From Trinickia soli (GTDB lineage Bacteria; Pseudomonadota; Gammaproteobacteria; Burkholderiales; Burkholderiaceae): a stretch of DNA of 64,000 bases. A program made the position numbers and the translations under genes. Of this stretch, positions 45,316-54,986 are shown piece by piece; positions within the stretch are counted from its first letter, which is position 1; each line of letters begins with the position of its first letter. The notes below the pieces were generated by a model. It was given only the letters and a program-made list of their open reading frames with translations. It did not search any database and was not told the origin of the DNA. Where the stretch lies: positions 186,001-250,000 of the forward strand of contig NZ_PNYB01000007.1 of assembly GCF_002879855.1 (NCBI RefSeq), in the 5' to 3' direction.

Positions 45316-46065
45316 GCCGCCGCTGCCACAGACGGGGCAATCGCTCTGACGGGCGATTTTCATCGTCGTCCATTCCATCCGTAGCGAATCGAGCATCATG
45401 AGCCTGCCCGTCAGGGGCTGGCCGATGCCGCCGATCACGCGCAGCGCCTCGGCCGCCTGCATCGTGCCGATGATGCCGACCGTCGGCGCGAAGACGCCCA
45501 TCATCGAGCAGGCCACTTCCTCGAACGGTTGATCCTCGGGGAATACGCAGGCGTAGCAGGGTGAGCTCGCATCGCGGAAGTCGAACGTGCTGATCTGGCC
45601 GTCAAAGCGAAGCGCGGCCCCCGATACGAGCGGTATCCCATGCTTGACGCAGGCGCGATTGATCGCATGGCGCGTCGCGAAGTTGTCGGTGCAGTCGAGC
45701 ACGACGGTGGCGGCGGGGACGTTCGCATCGAGCCAGGCATCGTCGACGCGCGCATCGACGGCCTGCACGCGCACGTCGGGATTGAGCCGCGCAATCGCGT
45801 CGCGTCCCGAGTCCACCTTCTTGCGGCCCACGGAAGCCGTCACGTGCAGAATCTGCCGCTGCAGGTTCGTCAGATCGACCGAATCGGCGTCGACGAGCGT
45901 CAACGTTCCGACGCCGGCCGCCGCGAGATACATGGCAGCCGGCGAGCCCAGGCCACCGGCTCCGATCACGATCGCATGCGCATCGAGAAAGCGCTGCTGC
46001 GCTTCGATGCCGATCTCATCGACGAGGATGTGGCGGGAATAGCGAAGGAGTTGATCGTCGTTCAT
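45292..46065 (-). CDS. moeB: MoeB/ThiF family adenylyltransferase
   Basis: A 257-residue E1-like enzyme that adenylates the C-terminal Gly-Gly of MoaD or ThiS. GAGGLGSPAAMYLAAAGVG is the nucleotide loop, LVDADSVDLTNLQRQ the family signature, DCTDNFATRHAIN the catalytic Asp region, and CYAC plus CPVC give the structural zinc site. Whether it serves molybdopterin, thiamine or both cannot be told. It is the last gene of a minus-strand group behind ctpA. Confidence 0.9.
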   Translation of the reverse strand: MNDDQLLRYSRHILVDEIGIEAQQRFLDAHAIVIGAGGLGSPAAMYLAAAGVGTLTLVDADSVDLTNLQRQILHVTASVGRKKVDSGRDAIARLNPDVRVQAVDARVDDAWLDANVPAATVVLDCTDNFATRHAINRACVKHGIPLVSGAALRFDGQISTFDFRDASSPCYACVFPEDQPFEEVACSMMGVFAPTVGIIGTMQAAEALRVIGGIGQPLTGRLMMLDSLRMEWTTMKIARQSDCPVCGSGGSGLSETP

Positions 46066-46124
46066 AGCGGCGCGCGGGGAAAAAGGCTGAGAGCGTGGCG
46101 CCGGTGAGGCCGCGGCTTCGAGCG

Positions 46125-46162
46125 CCGCCCCCTTCGTGCCGTCAAGCGCGCAAAGGGGGCGG
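46125..46162. repeat. Perfect 10-base inverted repeat between moeB and ctpA
   Basis: CCGCCCCCTT and AAGGGGGCGG flank an 18-base loop. There is no T-run on either strand. It resembles GC-rich extragenic hairpins frequent in Burkholderia genomes and may stabilise the ctpA 3' end. Confidence 0.5.
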
Positions 46163-46182
46163 AACGAAAGCTGCCGGCGGTA

Positions 46183-47736
46183 TTACTTGCTCGGCGCCGC
46201 GGCCGGAGCAGACGCACCCGGAGCAGGCACGGCCGGCTTGACGGCGACAGGCGCCGACGCCGAGACCTGCGGCTTGTTCTCCGCGAGCTTGCGCTCCGTC
46301 ACGGATTTCGACAACTGCACGGGCTTGCCTTCGAGCTTGTTCACGGCTTGCTGAAGCATGAAATCGTCGGCCGAGCCGAACTCGATCGGCTTGCGCTCGC
46401 GATCCTTGGCGCGCTGCTCGGGCGTCTTCTTGGCGTTTTCCTCTTCGAGTTGCTGAAGCTGCTGCATGCGATCCTTGTCGCGCTGCTCTTGCTCCTTCTT
46501 CTCGTTCGGATCCTGCGTGTTCGCCAGGTGATTCGAGTAATCGACCTCGCGCGTGACGAGCGCGTCGTCCGGGTCGCCTTCGGCGTATTGATCGACCGGG
46601 ACGTCAGGGCGAATGCCCTTGTTTTGGATCGACCGGCCGCTCGGCGTGTAGTAGTAGGCCGTGGTCAAGCGCAGCGCCGTGTCCGAGGTCAGCGGACGCA
46701 CCGTCTGCACCGAGCCCTTGCCGAACGTCGTCTTGCCCATGATCAGCGCGCGGTGCTGGTCTTGCAGCGCACCTGCAACGATTTCCGAGGCCGACGCGGA
46801 GTAGGCGTTCGTCAGCACGATCATCGGCACCGACTTGTAGACGGCCGGCAGATTCTTCAGGGGATCGGAATCGAACGACGGCAGACGGTAATTATCGTAA
46901 GTATCGCGATAAATCTGCTTCGAATCGGGGATCTGGCCGTTCGTCGAAACAACGACCGAATTGGCCGGCAGGAACGCGCCGGCGACGCCTACGGCGCTTT
47001 GCAGCAAGCCGCCGCCGTTGTTGCGCAGATCGAGCACGAAGCCCTTCAGGTTCGGCTGCTCGCGGGCGATGTCCTCGAGTTTGGCCGCCAGATCGGGGAC
47101 CGTGCGCTCCTGGAAGCTCGTGATCCGCACATAGGCGTAGCCCGGGGCAAGCACCTTCGTCTTCACGCTCTGCACGCGGATGATGGCGCGCGTGACGGTG
47201 ACCGGGAACGTGCGATCGTCGCTCTTGCGGAAGATCGTGAGCGTGACTTTCGTGCCCGGCTCGCCGCGCATCTGCTTGACGGCCTGGTCGAGCGTCATGC
47301 CTCGCACGGGCTTGTCGTTGATGCGGGTGATGAGATCGCCGGGGCGCAGGCCGGCACGGAACGCCGGGGTGTCTTCGATCGGCGAGATGACTTTGATCAG
47401 GCCGTCTTCCTGCGAGATCTCGATCCCCAGGCCCGCGAACCGACCCTTGGTCTGCTCCTGCAGTTCCTGGTAGTCGGTCTTGTCGAGGTACGACGAGTGC
47501 GGATCGAGGCTCGATACCATGCCCTTGATCGCCTCGGTCAGCAGCTTCTTGTCGTCGACCGGCACCACATAGTCGTGCTTGATCTGCCCGAAGACTTCGG
47601 CGAAGAGGCGCAACTGATCGAGCGGCAGCGGCGTCGTCGCTTGTTGTTGCGCTGCGGCGGAAAATTGCAGCGTCGCGAAGACGCCGGTGGCGAGGCCAGC
47701 GGCGATCAAGCCGATGTTCTTGAGTTTCGTGCGCAT
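46183..47736 (-). CDS. ctpA: S41 family carboxy-terminal processing protease
   Basis: A 517-residue periplasmic serine protease. A signal peptide (MRTKLKNIGLIAAGLATGVFA) is followed by an N-terminal helical part, a PDZ domain (about 95-180, GRFAGLGIEISQEDG, AGLRPGDLITRIN) and the S41 catalytic domain with the nucleophile in NAYSASASEIVAGAL and the Lys in MGKTTFGKGSVQTV. The C-terminal 130 residues are a charged coiled coil (QQLQQLEEENAKK) ending in an Ala/Pro-rich tail. It probably trims envelope or peptidoglycan-associated proteins. Confidence 0.93.
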   Translation of the reverse strand: MRTKLKNIGLIAAGLATGVFATLQFSAAAQQQATTPLPLDQLRLFAEVFGQIKHDYVVPVDDKKLLTEAIKGMVSSLDPHSSYLDKTDYQELQEQTKGRFAGLGIEISQEDGLIKVISPIEDTPAFRAGLRPGDLITRINDKPVRGMTLDQAVKQMRGEPGTKVTLTIFRKSDDRTFPVTVTRAIIRVQSVKTKVLAPGYAYVRITSFQERTVPDLAAKLEDIAREQPNLKGFVLDLRNNGGGLLQSAVGVAGAFLPANSVVVSTNGQIPDSKQIYRDTYDNYRLPSFDSDPLKNLPAVYKSVPMIVLTNAYSASASEIVAGALQDQHRALIMGKTTFGKGSVQTVRPLTSDTALRLTTAYYYTPSGRSIQNKGIRPDVPVDQYAEGDPDDALVTREVDYSNHLANTQDPNEKKEQEQRDKDRMQQLQQLEEENAKKTPEQRAKDRERKPIEFGSADDFMLQQAVNKLEGKPVQLSKSVTERKLAENKPQVSASAPVAVKPAVPAPGASAPAAAPSK

Positions 47737-47891
47737 AGAGTCTGGTGCGATCGGGAAACGTGTAAGCGAGGGGTGAGCGCCAAGGGCGAAGGACGGTCAA
47801 GTATAACTGCTCGACCGGTAGTGCGCGGTGAGCGCTGCCGGCGTGGTCGTTATTCGACCGCCGCCGGCCCGATCGGTTCGCGCGGCCTCGG

Positions 47892-48638
47892 TCAGCCGGC
47901 TTTGCCCTGCTTGGCGACGGCCGCTTGCGCCTTCGCGATCGCTTCCTGGTCGCCGAGGTAATAGTGCTGGATCGGTTTCAGATTCTCGTCGAGCTCATAG
48001 ACGAGCGGTATGCCGTTCGGGATGTTCAGGCCGACGATATCGCTGTCCGAGATGCCGTCCAGATACTTGATCAACGCGCGCAGCGAATTGCCGTGCGCCG
48101 CGATCAGCACCTTTTTTCCGCCCTTGAGGGCCGGAGCGATCGATTCGTTCCAGACCGGCAACACGCGCGCCACCGTGTCCTTCAGGCATTCGGTCAGCGG
48201 CAGCTCGGCGCGCGGCACCTTCGCATAGCGCGGATCGTCGAAGGATGCGCGCGGATCGGTTGCTTCGAGCGCCGGCGGCGGCGTGTCGTAGCTGCGGCGC
48301 CAGATCAGCACCTGCTCGTCGCCGTATCTGGCTGCCGTTTCGGCCTTGTTCAACCCGGCGAGCGCGCCGTAGTGGCGTTCGTTCAGGCGCCACGAGTGGA
48401 CGACGGGGATGTACATCAGATCCATCTGGTCCTGCACGTGCCAGAGCGTGCGGATCGCGCGCTTGAGCACCGACGTGTAGGCGATATCGAACGTGTAGCC
48501 GGCTTCTTTCAGCAGCAGGCCGGCTTGGCTGGCCTCGCGGTTTCCTTGCTCGGTCAGGTCGACGTCGACCCAGCCGGTGAAGCGGTTTTCCTTGTTCCAC
48601 GTCGATTCGCCGTGGCGGATGAGAACGAGCTTGTGCAT
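47892..48638 (-). CDS. gpmA: 2,3-bisphosphoglycerate-dependent phosphoglycerate mutase
   Basis: A 248-residue glycolytic enzyme. [18 protein letters not shown] carries the phosphohistidine, [16 protein letters not shown] the second signature and [17 protein letters not shown] the second catalytic His. Length and motifs equal E. coli GpmA. It is divergent from the rhodanese gene and upstream of ctpA on the same strand. Confidence 0.96.
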   Translation of the reverse strand: MHKLVLIRHGESTWNKENRFTGWVDVDLTEQGNREASQAGLLLKEAGYTFDIAYTSVLKRAIRTLWHVQDQMDLMYIPVVHSWRLNERHYGALAGLNKAETAARYGDEQVLIWRRSYDTPPPALEATDPRASFDDPRYAKVPRAELPLTECLKDTVARVLPVWNESIAPALKGGKKVLIAAHGNSLRALIKYLDGISDSDIVGLNIPNGIPLVYELDENLKPIQHYYLGDQEAIAKAQAAVAKQGKAG

Positions 48639-48724
48639 GAGATTGTCGGTCGGTAGTGAGGAAGCGCAGCGCGTTTCGGCAGCCCGCCCGACGAGGGGAG
48701 CGCCATCGCGACAGACGGTTATTT

Positions 48725-48730
48725 TATAAT
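48725..48730 (+). promoter_or_regulatory. Putative -10 element before the rhodanese gene
   Basis: TATAAT within an AT-rich stretch, 44 bases before the GTG start at 48774. No good -35 at the standard distance. Confidence 0.45.
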
Positions 48731-48773
48731 GGTCAGATTGCCTGATTAATTTTCTTCTCTTTTCGACGATACC

Positions 48774-49184
48774 GTGACGTTCTTTACCGATTACACCAAC
48801 CTCGTGCTACTGGCCGCGCTCCTGATCTCCGGCGCGCTATTACTGTGGCCGTTGATCGCCGGGCGCGGGCGCGGCGGCTTGTCCGCTGCCGAAGCGACGC
48901 AGCTCATCAACCGCCGCAACGCCGTCGTCGTCGATCTGCGCGGCGCCCCCGAATACGCGGCCGGCCACCTGCCGGCAGCCCGTCACCTCGCGCTCGACGA
49001 GCTCCAGGCAAAAATCGGCCAAATCGCGAAGAATAAGGCTACGCCGGTATTGCTCGTGTGCCAGACGGGCCTGCAGTCGAACAAGGCGACGCGCATCGTC
49101 GAGGCGGCGGGCTATACCGAAGTCCACGTGCTGCAAGGCGGCTTGAACGCCTGGCAGCAGGCCGGCATGCCGGTCGTCAAGTAA
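48774..49184 (+). CDS. Membrane-anchored rhodanese-like protein
   Basis: 136 residues. An N-terminal membrane helix ([19 protein letters not shown]) is followed by a single rhodanese domain with [18 protein letters not shown] and the active-site loop [11 protein letters not shown], whose Cys is intact. It may transfer sulfane sulfur or act in thiol chemistry with the adjacent glutaredoxin. GTG is the start; grxC follows after 12 bases. Confidence 0.88.
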   Translation: MTFFTDYTNLVLLAALLISGALLLWPLIAGRGRGGLSAAEATQLINRRNAVVVDLRGAPEYAAGHLPAARHLALDELQAKIGQIAKNKATPVLLVCQTGLQSNKATRIVEAAGYTEVHVLQGGLNAWQQAGMPVVK

Positions 49185-49196
49185 AGGAGTACAAGA

Positions 49197-49457
49197 GTGA
49201 ATCCGGTCGTGATGTACAGCACGCAAGTGTGTCCGTATTGCCAGATGGCCGAGCGCCTGTTGAAGTCGCGCGGCGTTCCGCACATCGAAAAGATCCTGAT
49301 CGACAAAGATCCGGCCCGGCGCGAGGAGATGATGACGCGCACGGGGCGTCGCACGGTGCCGCAAGTGTTCATCGGCGATACACACGTCGGCGGGTACGAC
49401 GACCTTTCGGCGCTCGACCGCGCCGGCGGCCTGATGCCGCTGCTCGGCCAGGCGTGA
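49197..49457 (+). CDS. grxC: Glutaredoxin 3
   Basis: An 86-residue dithiol glutaredoxin that reduces disulfides with glutathione. The CPYC active site is at residues 12-15, TVPQVFIGDTHVGGYDDL gives the GSH-binding cis-Pro and GG motif. GTG start at 49197, with AAAGGAG upstream. gshA and gshB, which supply its cofactor, are 7-9 kb away. Confidence 0.94.
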   Translation: MNPVVMYSTQVCPYCQMAERLLKSRGVPHIEKILIDKDPARREEMMTRTGRRTVPQVFIGDTHVGGYDDLSALDRAGGLMPLLGQA

Positions 49458-49616
49458 GCGGGCGGCAGGTCGCACCGCCGGTCTCTTGATGCAGCAGCTT
49501 TAAGCACCGCTTCACGGTTTTGCAAATTGCGCGCTCGAGCTGCGGTTCGGGCGCCATCCGTACGCAGGCGGCTGGATTGCCTTTCGCCGCGGCACATTTT
49601 ATCCATCGGAGTCACC

Positions 49617-50093
49617 ATGTCGGACCAGAACAACCAGCCGTTCTTCAACATTCAGCGCGTCTACCTCAAGGATCTCTCGCTCGAGCAACCCAACTCGCCG
49701 GCGATCTTCCTCGAGCAGGACATGCCCTCGGTCGAAGTCGAAGTTGACGTGAAGGCCGAACGTCTTGCCGAAAGCATTTTCGAGATCCTGGTGACGGGTA
49801 CGGTTACCGCCAAAGTCAGCGATAAAGTCGCGTTCCTGATCGAAGCGAAGCAAGCCGGTATCTTCGACATCCGCAACATCCCCGCCGAGCAGATCGACCC
49901 GCTCGTCGGCATCGCCTGCCCGACCATCCTGTTCCCGTATCTGCGCTCGAACATCGCCGATGCGATCACGCGTGCCGGCTTCCCGCCGATCCATCTGGCC
50001 GAGATCAATTTCCAGGCGCTCTACGAGCAGCGTCTTGCGCAACTGAGCTCGCAACAGCAAGGCGGCGAGGCGGCCAACGCCACGCAGCACTGA
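49617..50093 (+). CDS. secB: Protein-export chaperone SecB
   Basis: A 158-residue tetrameric cytosolic chaperone that delivers unfolded preproteins to Sec[27 protein letters not shown]-like strand [21 protein letters not shown] and [32 protein letters not shown]-type C-terminal region identify it. It lies between grxC and gpsA, the conserved grxC-secB-gpsA order. Gln/Ala-rich C-terminus. Confidence 0.96.
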   Translation: MSDQNNQPFFNIQRVYLKDLSLEQPNSPAIFLEQDMPSVEVEVDVKAERLAESIFEILVTGTVTAKVSDKVAFLIEAKQAGIFDIRNIPAEQIDPLVGIACPTILFPYLRSNIADAITRAGFPPIHLAEINFQALYEQRLAQLSSQQQGGEAANATQH

Positions 50094-50115
50094 GCGAACG
50101 GTGGCGGCGTCGGCC

Positions 50116-51144
50116 ATGAAAGTTGCAGTACTCGGGGCTGGAGCGTGGGGCACCGCGCTCGCGGCGCATCTGGCCGCCCGGCATGACACGGTGCTTTGGG
50201 CGCGCGACGCCGCGCTCGTCGCCGAGCTCGCCGCCAAGCGCGAGAATACCCACTATCTCGCGGGCGTTTCATTGCCCGCGACGCTCGAATACGAAGCGGG
50301 CTTGCAGACCGCGCTCGCGCATGCGGCCGACGAGGCTTCTCTGGTCGTCGTCGCCACGCCCGTCGCCGGACTGCGTGCGCTGTGCCGCGCGATGAGAGAC
50401 GAGGCGCATTGCGTGCCGGCGCATTTCGTCTGGGTCTGCAAAGGATTCGAAGCGGATACGCAGTTGCTCCCGCACCAGGTCGTGGCGAGCGAACTGGCCG
50501 GCCATCCGAGCAACGGCGCGTTGTCCGGGCCGAGCTTCGCGCGCGAGGTCGCGTCGGGGCTGCCCGTCGCGCTGACGGTCGCGAGCGCGTCGGCCGCCTG
50601 TCGCGAGCGCACGCTGGCCGCGTTCCATCATGGCGCGATGCGCATCTATACGGGCGACGACGTCATCGGCGTCGAAGTCGGCGGCGCGGTGAAGAATGTG
50701 CTTGCGATCGCAACGGGCATCGCCGACGGTCTGGCGCTCGGCATGAACGCACGAGCGGCGCTGATCACGCGCGGGCTTGCCGAAATGTCGCGGCTCGGCG
50801 TGGCGCTCGGCGGTCGTCCCGAGACCTTCACGGGCCTGACGGGCCTGGGCGATCTCATCCTGACGGCGACCGGCGATTTGTCGCGCAATCGCACGGTTGG
50901 GCTGCAGCTTGCGCAGGGTCGCACGCTCGAGGCGATTCTCGCGGCGCTCGGCCATGTCGCCGAAGGCGTGCGCTGCGCGAGGGCCGTGTTGGCGATCGCA
51001 CAAGCGCACGGTGTCGATATGCCGATTACCGAGGCGGTATGCTCGGTGCTGTTCAACGGCGTCGCGCCTCGCGCCGCCGTCGATGCGCTGCTGCGCCGCG
51101 ACGCGCGGGCCGAGTCGGCTCAGGCGAAGCCGCCCGCGGTCTGA
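50116..51144 (+). CDS. gpsA: Glycerol-3-phosphate dehydrogenase [NAD(P)+]
   Basis: A 342-residue cytosolic enzyme making sn-glycerol 3-phosphate for phospholipids. The Rossmann motif [17 protein letters not shown] is at the start; [35 protein letters not shown] with the catalytic Lys, and [21 protein letters not shown] follow. ATG 50116 is preferred over GTG 50101 because it gives the standard MKVAVLG start. Confidence 0.95.
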   Translation: MKVAVLGAGAWGTALAAHLAARHDTVLWARDAALVAELAAKRENTHYLAGVSLPATLEYEAGLQTALAHAADEASLVVVATPVAGLRALCRAMRDEAHCVPAHFVWVCKGFEADTQLLPHQVVASELAGHPSNGALSGPSFAREVASGLPVALTVASASAACRERTLAAFHHGAMRIYTGDDVIGVEVGGAVKNVLAIATGIADGLALGMNARAALITRGLAEMSRLGVALGGRPETFTGLTGLGDLILTATGDLSRNRTVGLQLAQGRTLEAILAALGHVAEGVRCARAVLAIAQAHGVDMPITEAVCSVLFNGVAPRAAVDALLRRDARAESAQAKPPAV

Positions 51145-51158
51145 ACGGGAGGGGTGCC

Positions 51159-51713
51159 ATGTCCGTGCTGATGCTGGGTGCATGCCGGTTGGAGGCGTGC
51201 GAGGCCGACATCACGACGCTTGCGGTCGACGCGATCGTCAATGCCGCCAATACTTCGTTGCTCGGCGGCGGTGGGGTGGACGGTGCGATTCATCGCGCGG
51301 CCGGTCCTGACCTGCTTCGCGAATGCGAAACGCTCGGCGGGTGTGCGACCGGCGACGCGAAACTCACGCGCGGCTATCGCTTGCCGGCGCGATACGTCAT
51401 TCATGCCGTCGGCCCTGTCTGGCGCGGCGGCGCTCACGCCGAGGCCGCGCTGCTCGCATCGTGCTACCGCCGATCGCTGGAACTCGCGGGCGCGGCGCAG
51501 TGCGCGAGCATCGCTTTTCCCGCTATCAGTTGCGGCATCTATCGCTTTCCGGCAGAGCAAGCGGTGCGCATCGCAATCGACACCGTTGTCGATTCATTGC
51601 CGCTGGCTCCGAAAGTGACACGCATCGTTTTCGCTTGTTTCGGCGAACCGATGCTGCGTCTGTATGCCGAGGAACTCGCGCGCCGTCAGGCGCCGCCTTC
51701 GAAACCCGCCTGA
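51159..51713 (+). CDS. Macro domain protein (O-acetyl-ADP-ribose deacetylase type)
   Basis: 184 residues. [30 protein letters not shown] is split over the ADP-ribose-binding loop; [22 protein letters not shown] and [16 protein letters not shown] complete the MacroD/YmdB-type macro domain. It should hydrolyse O-acetyl-ADP-ribose or mono-ADP-ribose. ATG 51159 follows GGGAGGGG. Its last 28 bases overlap the convergent trmL gene. Confidence 0.9.
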   Translation: MSVLMLGACRLEACEADITTLAVDAIVNAANTSLLGGGGVDGAIHRAAGPDLLRECETLGGCATGDAKLTRGYRLPARYVIHAVGPVWRGGAHAEAALLASCYRRSLELAGAAQCASIAFPAISCGIYRFPAEQAVRIAIDTVVDSLPLAPKVTRIVFACFGEPMLRLYAEELARRQAPPSKPA

Positions 51714-52156
51714 CGCCACGCCTCGAACACGACGACGGCCACCGTATTGGACAGATTCATACTGCGGTTGCCAGGGCGCATCGGCAAACGTACGCGCTGC
51801 TCGTTTGGAAAGCGATCGAGCAGGGCGGCCGGCAGCCCGCGCGTTTCGGCGCCGAAGACGAACCAATCGCCGGGCGAGAACTGCAAATCGTGAAAGCGTC
51901 CCGATCCACGCGTCGTGAACGCAAACATCCTGGCGGGGTGGGGCGCTTCCGCGGCAAGCAGGGCGTCCCAGTCCTTATGCACGCGCATTTGCGCATATTC
52001 GTGATAGTCGAGGCCGGCGCGGCGCATCTTCGCATCGTCGAGCGGAAATCCGAGCGGCTCGACCAGATGGAGCCGTGCGCCTGTGTTGGCGCATAGGCGG
52101 ATGACATTGCCTGTGTTCGGCGGTATTTCGGGTTCGACGAGAACGATGTTGAACAT
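51686..52156 (-). CDS. trmL: tRNA (cytidine(34)-2'-O)-methyltransferase
   Basis: A 156-residue SPOUT-fold methyltransferase acting on the wobble base of tRNA-Leu isoacceptors. [50 protein letters not shown] and the trefoil-knot motif [19 protein letters not shown] are characteristic. comF lies just upstream on the same strand (19 bases). Confidence 0.94.
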   Translation of the reverse strand: MFNIVLVEPEIPPNTGNVIRLCANTGARLHLVEPLGFPLDDAKMRRAGLDYHEYAQMRVHKDWDALLAAEAPHPARMFAFTTRGSGRFHDLQFSPGDWFVFGAETRGLPAALLDRFPNEQRVRLPMRPGNRSMNLSNTVAVVVFEAWRQAGFEGGA

Positions 52157-52175
52157 GATGGTGACGGAGCGAAGA

Positions 52176-53030
52176 TCAATCTTGTGGCGTGCGCAGCGCG
52201 ACGAAACACGTCACGCGCCGGGCGCCCGCCGCCTTTAGTGTGCGCGCGGCAGCTTCGAGCGTCGCGCCGGACGTCATGACGTCGTCGACGAGCCCCACGT
52301 GCAGCCCGCGTACGGGCAAAGACACGCCGAAGGCCGCCGCGACGTTGCGCCTGCGGGCCTCGCGGTCGAGCCGCGATTGCTGCGCCGTATCGGCGACGCG
52401 CCGCATCAGCGTCGGTTCGGCCGCCACACCGAGCGTGCACGCGAGAGGCCGCGCGATCTCCCATGCCTGGTTGAACCCGCGCGCGACGAGCCGTGCGTGC
52501 GCGAGCGGCATCGGCGTGATGACGTCGGGTCGTGGCGCGCAGGCCGGGTGATCGTCGGCGAGACGCGCGAGCCGTTTGCCGAACGCACGCGCGACGGCCA
52601 GTCGCGAATGAAACTTGAGCCCAAGCGCGAGACGGTCGAGCGGCGGACGGTAATCGGCCAAGGCGAGCGTGGCGTCGAACGGCGGCGGCACGCGTGCGCA
52701 GCTTGGACATACGAATCGCGCGGACGACGGGCGCCGCGCACGCAGGGCAGCCAGCGGCAGTGCGCAGGACGTGCAACGCAACCGTGGCTCGTTCCAGTAA
52801 GCCGTGTCGCACGCTGGACAGAAGGGGCCTTGCGGCAATTGGTCGCCAGAGGACTGGCAACGCAAGCCGCACAGCAGGCATTTGCGCGGCAGCGCGATGC
52901 CGGCGATGCGTTGCGCGATCGGCTCCACGCGCGCGCCCGCGCTGCGAAGGCGCTCGCGCAGGCCGGCGCGCGGGGCGTTACACGCGCCCGAGCCGGCATC
53001 TTGCAACGACGAGGCCGATGCGTGCTTCAT
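52176..53030 (-). CDS. comF: ComF family protein
   Basis: A 284-residue competence-linked protein. A zinc-finger part with CLLCGLRC, CPAC, CTSC and CPSC precedes a phosphoribosyltransferase fold with the PRPP loop VGLVDDVMTSGATLEAA. The family is needed for DNA uptake in transforming bacteria; comM in this window may act in the same process. The ATG at 53030 is preferred; the open frame upstream to 54044 overlaps the BioC-like gene antisense. Confidence 0.88.
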   Translation of the reverse strand: MKHASASSLQDAGSGACNAPRAGLRERLRSAGARVEPIAQRIAGIALPRKCLLCGLRCQSSGDQLPQGPFCPACDTAYWNEPRLRCTSCALPLAALRARRPSSARFVCPSCARVPPPFDATLALADYRPPLDRLALGLKFHSRLAVARAFGKRLARLADDHPACAPRPDVITPMPLAHARLVARGFNQAWEIARPLACTLGVAAEPTLMRRVADTAQQSRLDREARRRNVAAAFGVSLPVRGLHVGLVDDVMTSGATLEAAARTLKAAGARRVTCFVALRTPQD

Positions 53031-53067
53031 GGACGGCTCCTTCGCTGGACGGATCGAAGCGAGCGAG

Positions 53068-53073
53068 TATACT
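53068..53073 (+). promoter_or_regulatory. Putative -10 element of the BioC-like gene
   Basis: TATACT 27 bases before the ATG at 53100, in the 69-base gap between the divergent comF and methyltransferase genes. Confidence 0.4.
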
Positions 53074-53099
53074 TCGGGCTCTTCGCTTGTTCGACCGTC

Positions 53100-54089
53100 A
53101 TGTCTCCCAACCCCGCAAAGTCTGGCCGTCCGGCCTACGATTCCCGACTTGTGCGGCAAATTTTCGACCGCCGCGCCGCGACCTTTGGCGAGGTGGCGTT
53201 TTTGCCGCGCGAGATCGCACAACGCATGCGCGAGCGGCTCGAATATATCAAGGTCAGTCCGTCGAGCATGCTCGACGCAGGGTGCGGCGTCGGCGACGAC
53301 CTGCCCATGCTGCGCGAGCGCTTTCCCGAAACGCCGCTCGTCGGCGTCGATGTGTCGTCCCGGATGCTCGTGCGTGCGTTGCCGCAGGCGACGGGCGATG
53401 CAGGCTGGCGGCGCCTCCTGCCGGCCGCGCTGCAGCGTTCGCTCGGCGTACGGGGGCCGCGCCTTGCGCAGGCCGATTTTGCGGCGTTGCCGTTTGCGGC
53501 CGGCGCGTTCGATCTGATCTGGTCGAATCTGGCTTTGCACTGGCATTCGCGGCCCGATCTCGTCCTGCCCGAGTGGCAGCGCGTGCTTCAGCCCAACGGT
53601 CTGTTGATGTTCAGCACGCTCGGCCCCGACACGCTGCGCGAGCTGCGCGGCGCCTACGCCGAAGTCGAGGTGGCGCATGGATTGCCCGCAGGTGCGCACG
53701 TCATCGATTTCGTCGATATGCACGACCTGGGCGATATGCTGGTCGAAAGCGGCTTCGAAATCCCCGTGATGGACCAGGAAACCTTGACGATCACGTACAA
53801 ATCGCCCGAATCGCTTCTTGCGGATGTGCGGCGCTGGGGCGCCTATCCGCACCGGCGAGATGACGTAGCCGGCGCGGGCGGTCTGAGCGGCGCACTGGCG
53901 ACGACGCGCGCGCGGCGCTTGCATGCGGCGCTGCGCGAGGCGCTGGAAGCGCGACGGCGCGACGACGGCACGATCCCGCTGACCTTCGAGGTGATCTACG
54001 GCCATGCGTGGAAAGCGGTTCCGCGCACGACCGCCGACGGGCATGCGATCGTGCGGGTGGAAGATATCGGGCGGCGGCGGCCCGGCTGA
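53100..54089 (+). CDS. BioC-like SAM-dependent methyltransferase
   Basis: A 329-residue class I methyltransferase. The SAM motif is MLDAGCGVGDDLPML near residue 58; FDLIWSNLALHWHSRPDLV is typical of BioC, which methylates malonyl-ACP to start biotin synthesis. STLGPDTLRELRGAY and the C-terminal FEVIYGHAWK also match BioC. No other bio genes are visible here, so the role is probable but not certain. The ATG at 53100 (MSPNPAKSGRPAYD) has a -10 box just upstream. Confidence 0.8.
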   Translation: MSPNPAKSGRPAYDSRLVRQIFDRRAATFGEVAFLPREIAQRMRERLEYIKVSPSSMLDAGCGVGDDLPMLRERFPETPLVGVDVSSRMLVRALPQATGDAGWRRLLPAALQRSLGVRGPRLAQADFAALPFAAGAFDLIWSNLALHWHSRPDLVLPEWQRVLQPNGLLMFSTLGPDTLRELRGAYAEVEVAHGLPAGAHVIDFVDMHDLGDMLVESGFEIPVMDQETLTITYKSPESLLADVRRWGAYPHRRDDVAGAGGLSGALATTRARRLHAALREALEARRRDDGTIPLTFEVIYGHAWKAVPRTTADGHAIVRVEDIGRRRPG

Positions 54090-54421
54090 GGCGGCGGGCG
54101 GGGCGGAAACGGCTCCCTCGTGCAGAGCGATGAGCCGTTGGGCGTTCAGCGTCGCAAAAATCGCGGGCTGCGACGCTTTGTCGCGGATCGTAAAGTCCCG
54201 ATCCGTTATGGTCGAAATCAGTGAGCGAGAGGACGCGCAAAAGCCGGCCTGAAAGCGCGCAAACGCTTGTCACGCTTGGCTTTTGGGCCGATAGTCGTTT
54301 GCTTGTGGATGCCATTGAACGCGCCTATAATGCGTCAGTTTGTCGCCCGGAGATCCCCACGTCACGGGGCGACAGGCCCTGAAATGCGCGTTGCGGGTCG
54401 CGGCATGCGCGGGAGGCGGCG
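54090..54421. other. 332-base region with the cox operon promoter
   Basis: No gene is seen. It carries the near-consensus promoter at 54303-54331 and, within the predicted leader, an inverted repeat TGTCGCCC (54341-54348) with GGGCGACA (54367-54374). Confidence 0.5.
54303..54331 (+). promoter_or_regulatory. Sigma-70 promoter of the DUF2244-cox operon
   Basis: TTGTGG (54303-54308) and perfect TATAAT (54326-54331) with a 17-base spacer. Start near 54338, about 84 bases before the DUF2244 gene. Confidence 0.75.
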
Positions 54422-54898
54422 ATGGAAGCGGCAACCCTGCAGACGGATGCGGAGCCGGCCATTCGAGATTGGCTGATGAAGCGTAATTGCTCGGTTTCGC
54501 CTCGGCAGTTCGTTTTGTTCTATGCGTCTTTGGCCTTGTTTTCGTCGGCCATCGCGTTGTCGCTGTTCGTGCGCGGCGCGTGGCCGGTAGTACCGTTCAC
54601 CGGCATCGAATTGCTGGTGGTAGGCGTCGCGTTTGTGATTCATGCGCGCCATGCGATCGATTACGAGCACATTCGGCTCTTTCCGAATCGGCTTGTCATC
54701 GAGCAAATGAGCGGGCAGCGGTTGACGCAGTTCGAATTCAATCCGCGTTGGGTGCGGGTCGAGCAAGGTGCGTCGCCGCGCGATCCGGTCAAGGTCGTGT
54801 CGCGCGGGCAGGCGGTCGTGGTCGGCGTGCATCTCGCGCAGTACCGGCGCGCGTCGTTCGCGAGCGAGTTGCGGGCGGCGCTTGGCGCGTGCGGTTGA
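54422..54898 (+). CDS. DUF2244 domain-containing membrane protein
   Basis: A 158-residue protein with two adjacent membrane segments (FVLFYASLALFSSAIALSLFV and WPVVPFTGIELLVVGVAFVI) and a cytosolic C-terminal part (RLFPNRLVIEQMSGQRLTQFE). DUF2244 proteins are typically encoded just upstream of cytochrome c oxidase genes, as here, and may aid oxidase assembly; that role is inference. coxB follows after 88 bases. Confidence 0.83.
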   Translation: MEAATLQTDAEPAIRDWLMKRNCSVSPRQFVLFYASLALFSSAIALSLFVRGAWPVVPFTGIELLVVGVAFVIHARHAIDYEHIRLFPNRLVIEQMSGQRLTQFEFNPRWVRVEQGASPRDPVKVVSRGQAVVVGVHLAQYRRASFASELRAALGACG

Positions 54899-54986
54899 TG
54901 CATGCAAATGATGCGTGCAATGGATGCGAACCGGCGGGACGTCAAGCGGGGCGAGGGTTTGAGTGGAAATTTTGGGTAAGGAAGCT

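Noticed and set aside
53031-54044. Upstream extension of the comF frame to a 622-residue protein
   Set aside because: It overlaps the BioC-like methyltransferase on the other strand, whose motifs are clear.
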